In this document: positions 1 through 9,271 of the stretch, piece after piece
How the letters are laid out: each line of letters starts with the position of its first letter
Numbering within the stretch: position 1 is the first letter of the stretch
NCBI GenBank assembly: GCA_027030245.1
Contig: JALVFE010000025.1
Location: forward strand, 156,001 to 220,000
DNA length: 64,000 nt
Reading direction: 5' to 3'
DNA from: Melioribacteraceae bacterium
Lineage (GTDB): Bacteria > Bacteroidota > Ignavibacteria > Ignavibacteriales > Melioribacteraceae
The notes under the pieces: model-generated
Told to the model about the DNA's origin: nothing
Databases searched by the model: none
Seen by the model: only the letters and a program-made list of their open reading frames with translations
Made by a program: the position numbers and the translations under genes

Positions 1-2
1 AT

Positions 3-482
3 TTATCGTTAATAAGCGGCAGAAACGCCGAACATCTAATCGGGAAACAAGTTTTGGCTGCACCGGTTATAAAAAAGTTTAATCTTGAAGCAATCTCCAC
101 AGGTTACATGTTGATTGAATCCGGAAAACAAACTACCGCGGAATATATCAGCGGCACAAAACCGATTCCGAGAAACAAACCGGAAATTGCGGCGGCAACC
201 GCTTTGGCAGGTCAATATTTGGGAATGAAATTAATCTATTTGGAAGGCGGCTCCGGTGCCGATTTACACGTTCCGTTCGAAACCGTAAATGCCGTGGCAA
301 ATGAGATAGATGTTCCGCTAATCGTCGGCGGCGGTATCCGTAATCCCGATGTAGCAAGACAAATGATAGAAAACGGAGCAAACATCGTTATTACCGGAAA
401 CTTTTTCGAGAACAAAAACAACTGGGATTTAATTAAAGATTTCGCTTCTGCGGTTCATACGAAACTGCCTGTAAATGTTTGA
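3..482 (+). CDS. Geranylgeranylglyceryl / heptaprenylglyceryl phosphate synthase (PcrB/GGGPS family), 5' truncated by the window edge
   Basis: The family is a TIM-barrel prenyltransferase that joins a polyprenyl diphosphate to glycerol-1-phosphate, the first ether-lipid step in archaea and a reaction also made by PcrB homologues in Bacillota and Bacteroidota. The frame is open from base 3 and reads LSLISGRNAEHLIGK before the first possible internal start (TTG at 54), so the real start lies upstream. The visible part carries the family's YLEGGSGA block (around base 240) and the phosphate-binding VGGGIRNPD and IVITGNFFE stretches. gmhA follows at once. The prenyl chain length cannot be judged because the N-terminal third is missing. 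The family assignment is firm; the lipid product is inferred. Confidence 0.88.
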   Translation, partial: LSLISGRNAEHLIGKQVLAAPVIKKFNLEAISTGYMLIESGKQTTAEYISGTKPIPRNKPEIAAATALAGQYLGMKLIYLEGGSGADLHVPFETVNAVANEIDVPLIVGGGIRNPDVARQMIENGANIVITGNFFENKNNWDLIKDFASAVHTKLPVNV

Positions 483-502
483 TCACACAAAAGCAAAGTG
501 TA

Positions 503-1090
503 ATGGATAAAACACAATTCATAAAAGATTCGCTAAAGGAAAGTGCGGAAGTTAAACTTGCAATTGAACAGGCTTGTTCAAAGGAAATTCTGCAAGCCGT
601 GGAAATCCTTTCCGAAGCGTTCAGAAACGGAAATAAGCTTCTGCTTTGCGGAAACGGCGGAAGCGCTGCAGATAGTCAGCACATCGCAGCGGAATTTATG
701 ATTAGGCTAAGTCACGATTTAAACCGCCCGGCAATTCCGGCAATAGCATTAACAACCGATTCATCCAACTTAACCGCCGGAGGAAACGATATAGGTTTTG
801 AAAATATCTTCGCGCGGAACATAGAAGGTTTGGGCAATAAGAACGATATTTTAATAGCAATTTCCACAAGCGGAAATTCGAAAAACATAATAAACGCAGT
901 GGAAACCGCCCGCAAAAAGGGAATGAAGACTATCGGATTTTTAGGAAACAGCGGCGGATTGCTCAAACCTTTGGTTGATGTTCCCATTATCATACCTTCT
1001 TCGAATACGCAAAGAATACAAGAAGGACATATTACCGTCGCTCATATTTTATGCGAACTTGTTGAGCGGGAACTTTACGAAAACAATTAA
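503..1090 (+). CDS. gmhA: D-sedoheptulose-7-phosphate isomerase GmhA
   Basis: This is a cytoplasmic SIS-domain isomerase of about 195 residues, the normal family length. It converts sedoheptulose-7-phosphate to D-glycero-D-manno-heptose-7-phosphate, the first step toward LPS or S-layer heptose. The sugar-phosphate motif [12 protein letters not shown] and the following AAEF, the TTDSSNLTA segment and the SISTSGNS-type loop ([10 protein letters not shown]) are all present, as is the C-terminal EGH/H metal-site region ([10 protein letters not shown]). ATG at 503 is preferred over TTG at 479, which would overlap the GGGPS stop codon and add eight non-conserved residues. A family 9 (heptosyltransferase-type) glycosyltransferase at 43372-44409 fits a heptose-containing surface glycan. 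Confidence 0.92.
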   Translation: MDKTQFIKDSLKESAEVKLAIEQACSKEILQAVEILSEAFRNGNKLLLCGNGGSAADSQHIAAEFMIRLSHDLNRPAIPAIALTTDSSNLTAGGNDIGFENIFARNIEGLGNKNDILIAISTSGNSKNIINAVETARKKGMKTIGFLGNSGGLLKPLVDVPIIIPSSNTQRIQEGHITVAHILCELVERELYENN

Positions 1091-2673
1091 GCTTCCACGG
1101 TTTCGGACTTAAACTGATTGTTTATTTCTTTTTGCGTAAACGTTTCACCCGGCTCATCATCCAACCGGAAACTACCTACGGTAACTTTTAAGTTTTCTAT
1201 CAATTGGTTTAATCCGTCTATTGCACCGGCCATGTGTTGAATTGCTATCAACGTCTCCGATGCGACGTTATTAATCATTTCGATATTCTGGGCAATTTGT
1301 CCCGCCGTAATGGATTGTTCTTCGCTTGCGGTTGCAACTTGTGCAATTTCATCCACAACTTTATTAGTAGTATTTACGATATTGAGAATAGCCTGACCGG
1401 CCTTACTGGCAGAATCTTTGCCCCGTTGCACTACTTCGTTGCCTGATTTGATAGACGATACAACATCTTTTGTATCGTGTTGGATTTTATTAATCATCTC
1501 TTGAATTTCTTTGGTCGCGTTACTCGTTCTTTCCGAAAGTTTTTTCACTTCATCGGCAACTACGGCAAATCCCCTGCCGTGCTCACCTGCGCGAGCAGCT
1601 TCAATAGCAGCATTTAAAGCCAATAGATTCGTCTGTTCAGCAATATCGTTAATTACTTCAATTATCTCTCCAATCTTATCGCTGTTTTTACCCAAATCGC
1701 TAACTTTTTCGGCGGCTTGAGATACAACATTGGCAATCTCGTCCATTCCTTCCACGGTTTCGGTAACTACCATTCCGCCTTCTTCGGCTTGTTTGCCGGC
1801 TTCCCTGGCCGATTCCGCCGCTGCGGTAGTGCTTTTAGTTGTTTCGGCAACCGTATTGGTCATTTCACTAACAGCCGTAGCTATTTCTTGCGTTTGGTTG
1901 TTTTGTTCTTCGGCACCGGCGGTCATCTCTTCCACCGTTGCGGCAATTTGGGTACTCACGGAAATTGTTGTACTTACGGCTTCTTTAACTTTAATAATCA
2001 TCTTACTGATATTTTCTACCGCTTTGTTAAATCCGTGAAACAATTTTCTGATATAATCATCTTTTTCGGGCGGAGTTAATCTTACAATCAAATTTCCCCT
2101 CTCGAATTCTTGCATTGCGTTAAGCATGCTTATTGTGTTTTCTTCCAAATATTCTTTTTCCGCCGATATTTCCATACTATAATCTTTTAACGATTTGTCT
2201 ATTTGCGTGGTAATTATTTTGTAATAGCCGTGCAAACCCGCACTCATTGCAGGACGGAAATATTTACGCTGGGTTATATATTGAATAGTCGTACTTAATT
2301 CCTTTACCAATGCTTCAAACTGGTCGTTCAAATCATTAACAGCCCAAGATATTTCACCAAGTTCATCTTGTTGTTTAATTCCTGTAATTCTTTTATCGAG
2401 TGAACCGTTGCTCATTGCTTTAACTTGTTCTAATATAACTTTTAAAGAACTTTCAAAATAACTGACTAATTGTTTTGTAAATAAAACCAAAGTTCCCAGC
2501 AATAGAGCAAATGATGCCAAAGGTAAATAATTCAGAAATGCCGAATCACTTTTATTTCTAAACAATTCGTATAAGACAAAAGTTACAAAAGCAAGAAAGG
2601 TTATAACGGCTAATCTAAAGAATAGAGTACCTTTGATCGATTTGTGATTATAAACTGAAAATAAATTCTTCAT
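1087..2673 (-). CDS. Methyl-accepting chemotaxis protein without a periplasmic sensor domain (CetA/Aer-like signalling half)
   Basis: The N-terminus has two hydrophobic segments (about residues 17-37 and 48-67) separated by only a short polar loop, so there is no room for an external ligand domain. A HAMP-like region follows, then a spacer, then a long helical methyl-accepting domain with the highly conserved signalling hairpin tip ([19 protein letters not shown]). It would gate CheA/CheW at the inner membrane. The start codon lies inside the end of the upstream PAS gene (26-base overlap, other frame), so the two are translationally coupled. The arrangement matches bipartite energy-taxis receptors such as CetA/CetB. 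The 3' end overlaps the convergent gmhA by four bases. No CheR/CheB-binding pentapeptide is seen at the C-terminus. Confidence 0.93.
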   Translation of the reverse strand: MKNLFSVYNHKSIKGTLFFRLAVITFLAFVTFVLYELFRNKSDSAFLNYLPLASFALLLGTLVLFTKQLVSYFESSLKVILEQVKAMSNGSLDKRITGIKQQDELGEISWAVNDLNDQFEALVKELSTTIQYITQRKYFRPAMSAGLHGYYKIITTQIDKSLKDYSMEISAEKEYLEENTISMLNAMQEFERGNLIVRLTPPEKDDYIRKLFHGFNKAVENISKMIIKVKEAVSTTISVSTQIAATVEEMTAGAEEQNNQTQEIATAVSEMTNTVAETTKSTTAAAESAREAGKQAEEGGMVVTETVEGMDEIANVVSQAAEKVSDLGKNSDKIGEIIEVINDIAEQTNLLALNAAIEAARAGEHGRGFAVVADEVKKLSERTSNATKEIQEMINKIQHDTKDVVSSIKSGNEVVQRGKDSASKAGQAILNIVNTTNKVVDEIAQVATASEEQSITAGQIAQNIEMINNVASETLIAIQHMAGAIDGLNQLIENLKVTVGSFRLDDEPGETFTQKEINNQFKSETVEA

Positions 2674-3169
2674 ATCCTTTACCCTGTTCTTTAAGAAGAT
2701 TTTTTAATTTTTTTTCGGAAGCTAACATTCCTTCTTTTCTATTTGAATATTTATTTTCTTCCGCTAACAAATCGCTATATAAACGTTTTATTTTTTCAAG
2801 TGCCGATGGTTCGGGTTTTCTTCTGACCGAGTAGTAACCCACAACTTCTCCCGTGTTGTTAAGAACAGGGGTAACGTTTGCAAAAACCCAATAGAATGAA
2901 CCGTCTTTCGATAAATTTTTAACGTATGCATTAATTTCTTTTTTATTTTGAATCGTATCCCACAAAAGTTTGAAGATTACCCGCGGCATATCCGGATGCC
3001 TGATAATATTATGCGGTTGCCCGAGCAGTTCGCTTTCCTCATACATTGCAAATTCCATGAACGTTTTGTTACAATAAGTAATTATGCCTTTTAAGTCGGT
3101 TTTCGACACTATAAAATCGTCTTCCCGCATTACAAGCTCATGGTCGGTCGGTTGAACTTTTGTTTTCAT
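2648..3169 (-). CDS. Aer-type PAS domain protein (CetB-like energy-taxis sensor half)
   Basis: One PAS domain (about residues 10-125) is followed by a charged helix of about 45 residues. The diagnostic Aer/CetB sequence is clear: [10 protein letters not shown], then [18 protein letters not shown] and YYSVRRKP. In Aer this fold binds FAD and reports redox state. The Trp that usually precedes the VKN motif in Aer is not evident (the text reads [10 protein letters not shown]), so cofactor binding is not certain. There is no membrane segment, hence a cytoplasmic protein that must act on a partner, most simply the MCP whose start lies inside this gene. The preceding 270 bases (3170-3439) hold no gene. 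Confidence 0.88.
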   Translation of the reverse strand: MKTKVQPTDHELVMREDDFIVSKTDLKGIITYCNKTFMEFAMYEESELLGQPHNIIRHPDMPRVIFKLLWDTIQNKKEINAYVKNLSKDGSFYWVFANVTPVLNNTGEVVGYYSVRRKPEPSALEKIKRLYSDLLAEENKYSNRKEGMLASEKKLKNLLKEQGKGYEEFIFSL

Positions 3170-3397
3170 AAAGCTGTATCTCCAGTCAAAATTTAATTTT
3201 CAATTATTATTATCGGAATGTTCACGCAACTTTTTATTTAGATTGTAAAAAATTTTATACCTATGTAGAATTTACCGCTAACATGAAGCTAACGAATTAA
3301 GGGAAGAGCAATTAGTTAATTGAATATATTTTGGGCAACTAATTGTTAAATCCAACTTTTTAAAAGAGTTTTCGCTGAATATGATTTCCAAATTAGT

Positions 3398-3405
3398 TAT
3401 TTTTG
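3398..3405 (+). promoter_or_regulatory. Candidate -7 box (TATTTTTG) for aconitase
   Basis: An exact TAnnTTTG, the Bacteroidota housekeeping -7 consensus, lies 34 bases before the aconitase ATG. No good TTTG -33 element is seen at the expected distance, so this is a weak call. Confidence 0.3.
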
Positions 3406-3439
3406 TATTTCAAAGAAAAAATGACTAACGGAGGAAGGA

Positions 3440-5701
3440 ATGACAGAAAATATTGATATGATCCAAAAAGTTTACGGCAGTTTAAATGAAAAACTTGAGA
3501 AAGTCCGGAAAATACTAAACCGACCTTTAACAACAGCCGAGAAAATTTTATATACCCATTTATGGGAAGAACCTTCAAGGGAATTCAAACGCGGTAAAGA
3601 TTACGTGGAATTAGCGCCGGACAGAGTGGCAATGCAAGATGCAACCGCACAAATGGCACTTTTACAATTTATGCATGCCGGAAGAGAAACAACGGCAGTT
3701 CCTACAACAGTCCATTGCGATCATTTAATTTTAGCACAAACCGGAGCCGAAGAAGATTTAAAAAGAGCCGAAGAAGAAAATAAAGAAGTTTACGACTTTC
3801 TGGAAAGCGTTTCGCGTAAATACGGAATCGGTTTTTGGAAACCCGGCGCAGGTATAATTCACCAGGTGGTTTTGGAAAATTATGCATTCCCGGGTGGAAT
3901 GATGATCGGAACGGATTCTCATACTCCTAACGCCGGCGGGCTTGGAATGGTGGCAATAGGTGTTGGTGGAGCCGATGCCGTTGACGTTATGGCGGGAATG
4001 CCATGGGAATTGAAATGGCCAAAACTTATCGGCGTTAAACTTACCGGCGAACTCTCCGGATGGACCGCACCAAAAGACGTTATACTCAAACTTGCCGGAA
4101 TTTTAACAGTAAAAGGCGGTACAGGAGCTATTGTAGAATATTTCGGCGAAGGAACAAAATCGATTTCTTGTACCGGTAAAGCAACTATTTGTAATATGGG
4201 TGCGGAAATAGGCGCAACTACTTCTATTTTTCCATACGATGAAAGAATGTCCCGTTATCTTAAAATGACCGAAAGGGAAGATTTGGCGGAATTAGCCGAT
4301 CAACATAAAGACGACTTGCGTGCCGATCCCGAAGTTTGGGAAAATCCTGAACAATTTTTCGATCAAGTAATCGAAATTAACCTGAACGAACTTGAACCGC
4401 ATCTAAACGGTCCGTTTTCGCCCGACCGTGCATGGCCCATTTCGAAAATGAAAGATGCAGTAAAAGAAAATGACTTTCCGGATAAAATTAGCGTGGGACT
4501 CATCGGAAGTTGTACTAACTCCAGTTACGAAGATATAGACAGAGCCGCCAACGTTGCAAAACAAGCATTGGAAAAAGGATTAAAAGCAAAATCGCAGTTT
4601 ACCATTACCCCCGGATCCGAACGGGTAAGAGCAACAATCGAAAGGGACGGACAATTAAAAACACTAACCGATTTGGGCGGAATGGTTTTGGCAAACGCTT
4701 GCGGACCTTGCATCGGAATGTGGAAAAGAATGGATATTAAAACCGGCGAGAAAAATACGATTGTTACATCATTCAACAGAAATTTCGCAAAAAGAAACGA
4801 CGGTAATCCCGAAACCCTTGCATTTGTTGCAAGTCCGGAACTTGTAACCGCTTTGGCAATTGCCGGAAGCCTGTCCTTCAATCCCGAAACGGATGAACTC
4901 GAAAATGAAAAAGGCGAAAAAGTAAAACTTGATTCTCCTTATGGCGACGAATTACCTAAAAACGGATTCGAGAAAGATGTGGAAGGATATATTCCGCCGC
5001 AGCCTAATCCGGATATGGAAGTTAAAGTAAATCCGGATAGCGAAAGACTGCAACTACTCGAAAAGTTTCCGCCTTGGGACGGTAACGATTTTATTGATCT
5101 GACTCTTCTTTTAAAAGCAAAAGGAAAATGTACAACCGATCATATTTCAATGGCAGGACCGTGGTTAAAATACCGGGGGCACCTCGAAAATATATCGAAC
5201 AATCTTTTCCTTGGAGCCGTAAACGCATTTACCGGAAAAGCCGGTGAAGTTAAAAATCAACTTACCGGTGAATATGAATCGACACCCAAAGTAGCAAAAG
5301 AATATAAAAAACATGGAATCAACTGGATTGTTGTAGGCGATGAAAACTACGGAGAAGGTTCCAGTAGAGAACACGCCGCAATGGAGCCCAGATTTTTAGG
5401 CGCTAAAGCAATCGTTGTAAAAAGCTTTGCGCGAATACACGAAACCAATTTGAAAAAGCAGGGTATTTTACCGCTAACCTTTGCAAATCCGGCAGATTAC
5501 GATAAAGTTCAGGAAGATGATAAAATCGACATTATTGGGGTTAAAGAGCTTAAACCCGGTTCACAATTAAGAATGATTATGAAACATAAAGACGGAACTA
5601 CGGATGAAGCGATTTTAAATCATACAATGAACGAAAATCAAATCGAATGGTTTAAAGCCGGCAGCGCTCTTAACTTGATTGCAAGTAAAAACAGCAATTA
5701 A
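3440..5701 (+). CDS. acn: Aconitate hydratase, mitochondrial type
   Basis: This cytoplasmic 4Fe-4S enzyme interconverts citrate and isocitrate in the TCA cycle. At 753 residues it matches the mitochondrial-type family, not the longer AcnA/IRP or AcnB. The three cluster ligands fall at Cys358 (SCTNSS), Cys421 and Cys424 (ACGPCIG), the numbering of the mammalian enzyme. The [11 protein letters not shown] active-site loop is near residue 157 and the swivel-domain motif [14 protein letters not shown] is near residue 640. A strong Shine-Dalgarno (GGAGG, 3430-3434) fixes the ATG. The gene is monocistronic and is followed by a MITE-like palindrome that could terminate it. Confidence 0.97.
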   Translation: MTENIDMIQKVYGSLNEKLEKVRKILNRPLTTAEKILYTHLWEEPSREFKRGKDYVELAPDRVAMQDATAQMALLQFMHAGRETTAVPTTVHCDHLILAQTGAEEDLKRAEEENKEVYDFLESVSRKYGIGFWKPGAGIIHQVVLENYAFPGGMMIGTDSHTPNAGGLGMVAIGVGGADAVDVMAGMPWELKWPKLIGVKLTGELSGWTAPKDVILKLAGILTVKGGTGAIVEYFGEGTKSISCTGKATICNMGAEIGATTSIFPYDERMSRYLKMTEREDLAELADQHKDDLRADPEVWENPEQFFDQVIEINLNELEPHLNGPFSPDRAWPISKMKDAVKENDFPDKISVGLIGSCTNSSYEDIDRAANVAKQALEKGLKAKSQFTITPGSERVRATIERDGQLKTLTDLGGMVLANACGPCIGMWKRMDIKTGEKNTIVTSFNRNFAKRNDGNPETLAFVASPELVTALAIAGSLSFNPETDELENEKGEKVKLDSPYGDELPKNGFEKDVEGYIPPQPNPDMEVKVNPDSERLQLLEKFPPWDGNDFIDLTLLLKAKGKCTTDHISMAGPWLKYRGHLENISNNLFLGAVNAFTGKAGEVKNQLTGEYESTPKVAKEYKKHGINWIVVGDENYGEGSSREHAAMEPRFLGAKAIVVKSFARIHETNLKKQGILPLTFANPADYDKVQEDDKIDIIGVKELKPGSQLRMIMKHKDGTTDEAILNHTMNENQIEWFKAGSALNLIASKNSN

Positions 5702-5724
5702 AACTTTCAGGTGATTTTATAAGC

Positions 5725-5849
5725 GGCTGTCTCAAAATTTAAAAACTGTCATTTCGTCCGCCACAGGCGGATTGTTTCGGAATCTAAAAATAACTCGTAG
5801 TTTGAATAAGATGCTGAAACAAGTTCAGCATGACACTCTTGAGACAGCC
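5725..5849. repeat. MITE-like nested palindromic element
   Basis: About 125 bases are bounded by perfect 11-base inverted ends, GGCTGTCTCAA (5725-5735) and TTGAGACAGCC (5839-5849). Inside are further nested hairpins: TGTCAT/ATGACA (5747-5752 with 5830-5835), TCCGCC/GGCGGA (5757-5771) and ATGCTGAA/TTCAGCAT (5811-5831). The right end is followed by a T run, so the whole could also terminate aconitase transcription. No transposase is encoded. The left arm lies in the intergenic region, while the right arm forms the last codons of the minus-strand CYTH gene. No clear target duplication was identified. No second copy was noticed in the window. Confidence 0.65.
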
Positions 5850-6355
5850 TTTTTTTGTTCTAATAAAATATCTTTATACGATTTTTTGAGTTGATTGTTC
5901 ATATCCAAACCTAAAAAATTTACAACCTCTTCAAATTCTTTTTTAGCTTCTTCATCGGTTATGTTTTCCACAACAGTTTCCAATTCTAAAAATTTACCTA
6001 AATCTTTTACTTCATCGAGATGGATTCTTGTATTTTTGTATATGTATAAATTCCGTATCTTTTCCACGACTGCAATTTCGTTAAACAAACCGGCTAAATA
6101 TTTCTCCGGGTTTTCTCCCGATAAATAAAGCAATTCGTAATTGCTCCATCTTTCCGGATTTATTTCGTCTCTACTATATTTAATAAGGCAATAACTTCCG
6201 TTTTCAATTCTCAACTTCAAATTTCCATTGGGAAATTCATAATAAATATCTTTTTGCTTTAAAACTTTTTCACGGGTTATTCCCTTTGCATTCAGTTTTT
6301 CAATAAACTTTGTGTGTGATTCCGTTTTAACTTTAATTTCCAAATTTTTTCCCAT
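5825..6355 (-). CDS. CYTH-domain protein (class IV adenylate cyclase-like)
   Basis: CYTH domains form a triphosphate tunnel and act on organic or inorganic triphosphates. Members include class IV adenylate cyclases and thiamine- or tri-polyphosphatases. The N-terminus reads NLEIKVK, the E-x-K form seen in many CyaB-like proteins, instead of the full ExExK. Further charged strands follow (KQKDIYYEFP, LKLRIEN, LIKYSRDE, YIYKNTRIHLDEV, FLELETVVE). The last eight residues (AVSRVSC plus stop, 5825-5848) are encoded by the palindromic repeat, so the native C-terminus seems to have been replaced by repeat sequence. The substrate cannot be decided from sequence. Confidence 0.82.
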   Translation of the reverse strand: MGKNLEIKVKTESHTKFIEKLNAKGITREKVLKQKDIYYEFPNGNLKLRIENGSYCLIKYSRDEINPERWSNYELLYLSGENPEKYLAGLFNEIAVVEKIRNLYIYKNTRIHLDEVKDLGKFLELETVVENITDEEAKKEFEEVVNFLGLDMNNQLKKSYKDILLEQKKAVSRVSC

Positions 6356-6390
6356 TGTATGCCTTTTAATTCCGGGTAAATTTTATGACA

Positions 6391-6420
6391 TTGAAATTTA
6401 TTCAAAAATAACTATTTTTG
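6391..6420. promoter_or_regulatory. Divergent promoter pair with facing TATTTTTG boxes
   Basis: CAAAAATA (6403-6410, minus-strand -7 box) and TATTTTTG (6413-6420, plus-strand -7 box) form an 8-base inverted repeat two bases apart between the CYTH gene and the outer-membrane protein gene. On the plus strand ATTG ends at 6393, 19 bases before the box. On the minus strand TTTG lies at 6430-6427, 16 bases away. This is the Bacteroidota-type -33/-7 arrangement. Confidence 0.45.
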
Positions 6421-6448
6421 GTAAATCAAATGACTTGAGATCATAGAT

Positions 6449-7093
6449 ATGAAAAAATTTATATTACTTTTCTTTCTGTTGCCTTTGCTAACCGTTCACC
6501 CACAAAGAATCGGAAAACTGGCTCCTGAAAAACCGCATGTTAAATTCCCGCCCCATGCATGGGGAATCGATTTGCTTTTCGGTGAAGGAGGTTTCGGGTT
6601 AGGAACATTTTTCAGATATAATTTTACAGAAACTTTAACCGGTTTTGCCGATTTCTCCATTTCGGAATCGAAAGACGAAAGAGAATTTGAAAGATTTGAC
6701 ATTTTTGGCAGGCCACTTCCCATTTTCGGGAAGAAGAACAGAGTGTTTCTTTTACCATTAAATATTGGAATACATAAACGGTTATTTTATGACGATCTGA
6801 CGGACAATTTACGACCTTATGTAAGCGTGGGAGTAGGTCCCGTAATGATTGTTACTACGCCTGCGGAAGAAGAATTTTTCTCTTCTTTCGAAAGAGCTCA
6901 AGCTAAATACGGCATGGGAGGATATGTCGGTCTGGGAGCGAATTTCGGACTAAGCACATCAAATCTTTTGGGAATCACTTTTCGTTATTCGCTTGCACAC
7001 CTATTTAACGAAGGAGTGGAAAATTTTTACGGCACGTTTCTTAAAGACATCGGAAGTTTTTACTTCGCAATTAACCTTGGAATTATGTATTGA
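6449..7093 (+). CDS. Predicted outer-membrane beta-barrel protein
   Basis: A short lysine plus leucine/phenylalanine-rich signal peptide (MKKFILLFFLLPLLTV) is followed by a proline-rich stretch and then alternating amphipathic strands. The strands are rich in Gly and aromatics (GIDLLFGEGGFGLGTFFRYNF, split over two strands; YVSVGVGPVM; GGYVGLGANFG; FRYSLAHLF). The end is an aromatic-terminated strand (FYFAINLGIMY), the usual BAM recognition signature. Length suggests about eight strands. It is divergent from the CYTH gene, and its stop overlaps the start of the DUF2461 gene. The specific function is unknown. Confidence 0.8.
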   Translation: MKKFILLFFLLPLLTVHPQRIGKLAPEKPHVKFPPHAWGIDLLFGEGGFGLGTFFRYNFTETLTGFADFSISESKDEREFERFDIFGRPLPIFGKKNRVFLLPLNIGIHKRLFYDDLTDNLRPYVSVGVGPVMIVTTPAEEEFFSSFERAQAKYGMGGYVGLGANFGLSTSNLLGITFRYSLAHLFNEGVENFYGTFLKDIGSFYFAINLGIMY

Positions 7094-7809
7094 ACGAATT
7101 TGAAGGATTCAGTCCGGAATTAATAAGATTCCTCAAAGACCTGAAAAATAACAATAACCGTGAATGGTTTCAGGCAAACAGGGAACACTATCAAAAGTAC
7201 CTCGTAAAACCGGCAAAAGCTTATGTAACGGCAATAGCTCCTTTTTTCAATAATTTGAATCCGCAAATCAGAACCGCACCGAAATTTAATCATACTTTAA
7301 TGCGATTGAATAACGATATGCGGTTTCATAAAGGTGCTCCATACAGAACTTATTTCCTTATACACTTTGGAAAATTTAAATTGGATAGCGAGTTTTATGT
7401 CTATTTCGATGATGAATCGGTACAAATCGGTTTGTTCATTAATAATTCGGGAAAAGAAAATCATTATTTCAAAGAAAATTCACTTCAATATAAAAAAGAA
7501 CTGTTCGATGTTTTTGCAAAGTATAAAGTGAATAATAATTTTTCATTTTACAGATTGGAAAAGAGTCCGCAATTAGTCAAATCAAAATTTACAATTGAAA
7601 AAAACTTTGACTTATTAGTGAACGAGAAAATGATTTTACTTCAAAAAACAAAACCTCCCGCAAAATCGAAAATCGATTCCCCGCAATTTTTAATCGAATC
7701 CATGAAAATTTTTCAGCGGTTGTATCCCGTTTATTGTTTCGCCGTTTCACCCTTCCCTTTAAAAATCCTTAAACATTTCGAAGATTACTCATGGGATATT
7801 TTAGGTTAA
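7090..7809 (+). CDS. DUF2461 family protein
   Basis: The family (TIGR02453) is widespread, cytoplasmic and biochemically uncharacterised. The characteristic N-terminal block is present, FLKDLKNNNNREWFQANR, followed by the MRLNNDMRFHKGAPYRT motif near residues 75-92 and a central beta-rich section (YVYFDDESVQIGLF). The start is TTG at 7090, whose bases overlap the TGA of the preceding gene, so translational coupling is likely. A length of 239 residues is normal for the family. Function cannot be given beyond family membership. Confidence 0.88.
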   Translation: MNEFEGFSPELIRFLKDLKNNNNREWFQANREHYQKYLVKPAKAYVTAIAPFFNNLNPQIRTAPKFNHTLMRLNNDMRFHKGAPYRTYFLIHFGKFKLDSEFYVYFDDESVQIGLFINNSGKENHYFKENSLQYKKELFDVFAKYKVNNNFSFYRLEKSPQLVKSKFTIEKNFDLLVNEKMILLQKTKPPAKSKIDSPQFLIESMKIFQRLYPVYCFAVSPFPLKILKHFEDYSWDILG

Positions 7810-7921
7810 CCTCCGTGAATTGATATGAATCACAATTATTTATCTTTTCATCTTTAGATTAGAACCAAAACGATACAAATCTCGGAGTATTAAGCTTCGA
7901 AAAAAATTCCGGAGGAATAAA

Positions 7922-8335
7922 ATGAATACGGATTTATTTGATAGAAAAGTTTTTTTAAGCGGCAACTCAATGCAAATGAAACAAAGCGATTGGTTTTCTT
8001 CCATATACCGCGATACAATCGATTATACCATAGTAAAAATTAATACTCCCCGGGCAACATTTAACGAAGCCGGAAGTTTCGGAGATTTCATTGAAAGCAA
8101 ATTACGAGGGAAAAAATTAAAAGTCATTATCGATTTCGGCAACTGCGAATTTATCGATTCAACTTTTATAGGTACGATAGTTAAAATTTTCAATAAAATG
8201 AAAAATGCCGATAAAAATATTATTTTGGTTGTACCCAACAAAAAACAAGCATCAATTTTGTTAATTAATAAATTGGACAGGCTGTTTAAAATCTTCTCTT
8301 CAACAGAAAATGCGATTTCCTTTGTAAGAGCATAA
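7922..8335 (+). CDS. STAS-domain protein (anti-anti-sigma factor-like)
   Basis: A single STAS domain follows an N-terminal segment of about 30 residues. The phosphorylation-site loop CEFIDSTFIGTIV keeps the D-S-[ST]-x-[IL]-G signature of SpoIIAA/RsbV-type antagonists, so regulation by a serine kinase or phosphatase is likely. A good Shine-Dalgarno (GGAGG at about 7910) precedes the ATG. No kinase or sigma-factor gene is adjacent; the next gene is a convergent ParA. It could equally be a scaffold-type STAS protein in a phosphorelay. The partner is unknown. Confidence 0.85.
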   Translation: MNTDLFDRKVFLSGNSMQMKQSDWFSSIYRDTIDYTIVKINTPRATFNEAGSFGDFIESKLRGKKLKVIIDFGNCEFIDSTFIGTIVKIFNKMKNADKNIILVVPNKKQASILLINKLDRLFKIFSSTENAISFVRA

Positions 8336-8346
8336 ACCTGAAACTA

Positions 8347-9132
8347 TTATCCTACCTTCATTGAATTGAAGGAGGATTTATCCATTATTTCCTGTGCGAG
8401 ATTCATGTAAGCTATTGAAGCTTTTGCTGTGGGGTTAACTGCAATTACAGGTTTTCCCAAAAAAGTAGATTCCGAAACTTGTATGTTTTTGGGTATGGAG
8501 GTCTTGAACATAAAATTCGGATATCTTAACATCAATTCTTTCTTTATTCTAAAAGCAACTTTAGTGTTGTATTCGTACATAGTAATCAAAATTCCCTCAA
8601 TTTCAAGTTTTTCATTATAATGTTCGCGAATATAAGTAATATGCTCCATTATTCTTTCTACTTCGTTTAGGGAAAATTTTGCGGGTTTAACCGGAATAAT
8701 AACGGAATCGGATGCAATTAGTACATTTGTGGTTGTACCGATTAATGTCGGCGGGCAATCAAAGATCACATAATTGTATCCGTAAACTTCGGAGCCCATT
8801 AAATCGCTTAAAAGAGATTCCCTCGAAGATAAATTTGCCAATCGTTTCTCATCGTTATACGATAATTTTCTCATCGGTATGAAATCGAGGTTTGGATTTT
8901 CAGTTTTATGAATTACTGATTTAAAAGATTTATTAAAACTTAAAACATCAAGTAGATCGCCTTTTATGTTTTGTTCCGAAAAGCCTAAAGCGGAAGCGCA
9001 TTGCCCGGATGAATCGACATCTATTAATAATGTTCGCTTTTTGTTCTTTGCCAAGGCATAGGCAAGATTAATAGCAGTGATTGTTTTACCAACGCCCCCT
9101 TTCGGTATAACTACTGAAATGATTTTGCCCAT
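8347..9132 (-). CDS. ParA/Soj-type ATPase (orphan)
   Basis: The deviant Walker A motif KGGVGKTITAINLA lies at the extreme N-terminus (residues 11-24). It is followed by the switch LLIDVDSSGQCASALG, Walker B VIFDCPPT and the PVKPAKFSLNEVERI region typical of ParA ATPases. Length (261 residues) is normal. No parB or parS-like site is beside it, so this is probably not the chromosome partition operon. Orphan ParAs often position cargo such as chemoreceptor arrays or protein complexes. It is convergent with the STAS gene and divergent from the membrane protein gene at 9272. Confidence 0.92.
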   Translation of the reverse strand: MGKIISVVIPKGGVGKTITAINLAYALAKNKKRTLLIDVDSSGQCASALGFSEQNIKGDLLDVLSFNKSFKSVIHKTENPNLDFIPMRKLSYNDEKRLANLSSRESLLSDLMGSEVYGYNYVIFDCPPTLIGTTTNVLIASDSVIIPVKPAKFSLNEVERIMEHITYIREHYNEKLEIEGILITMYEYNTKVAFRIKKELMLRYPNFMFKTSIPKNIQVSESTFLGKPVIAVNPTAKASIAYMNLAQEIMDKSSFNSMKVG

Positions 9133-9271
9133 TAACTTAATTTGTTTGTTTTAAATTGAATGCCCCAACCAATATAAGATATTTATTAAATTTAATAAGA
9201 AGTAAAAAGAAAAAAAAGATATATTTCACTTGGGGAAAACAATTTATTAATTAATCCTGCTCCGGCAAAAT

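Noticed and set aside
1511..2079. Overlapping plus-strand ORFs opposite the MCP gene
   Set aside because: Antisense shadows of the Ala/Ser/Thr-rich helical MCP domain; codon pattern and conservation belong to the minus-strand gene.
2640..2680. Possible frameshifted single Aer gene
   Set aside because: Both frames have natural starts and stops, and the bipartite CetA/CetB arrangement is known, so the two-gene reading is kept; an indel cannot be fully excluded without reads.
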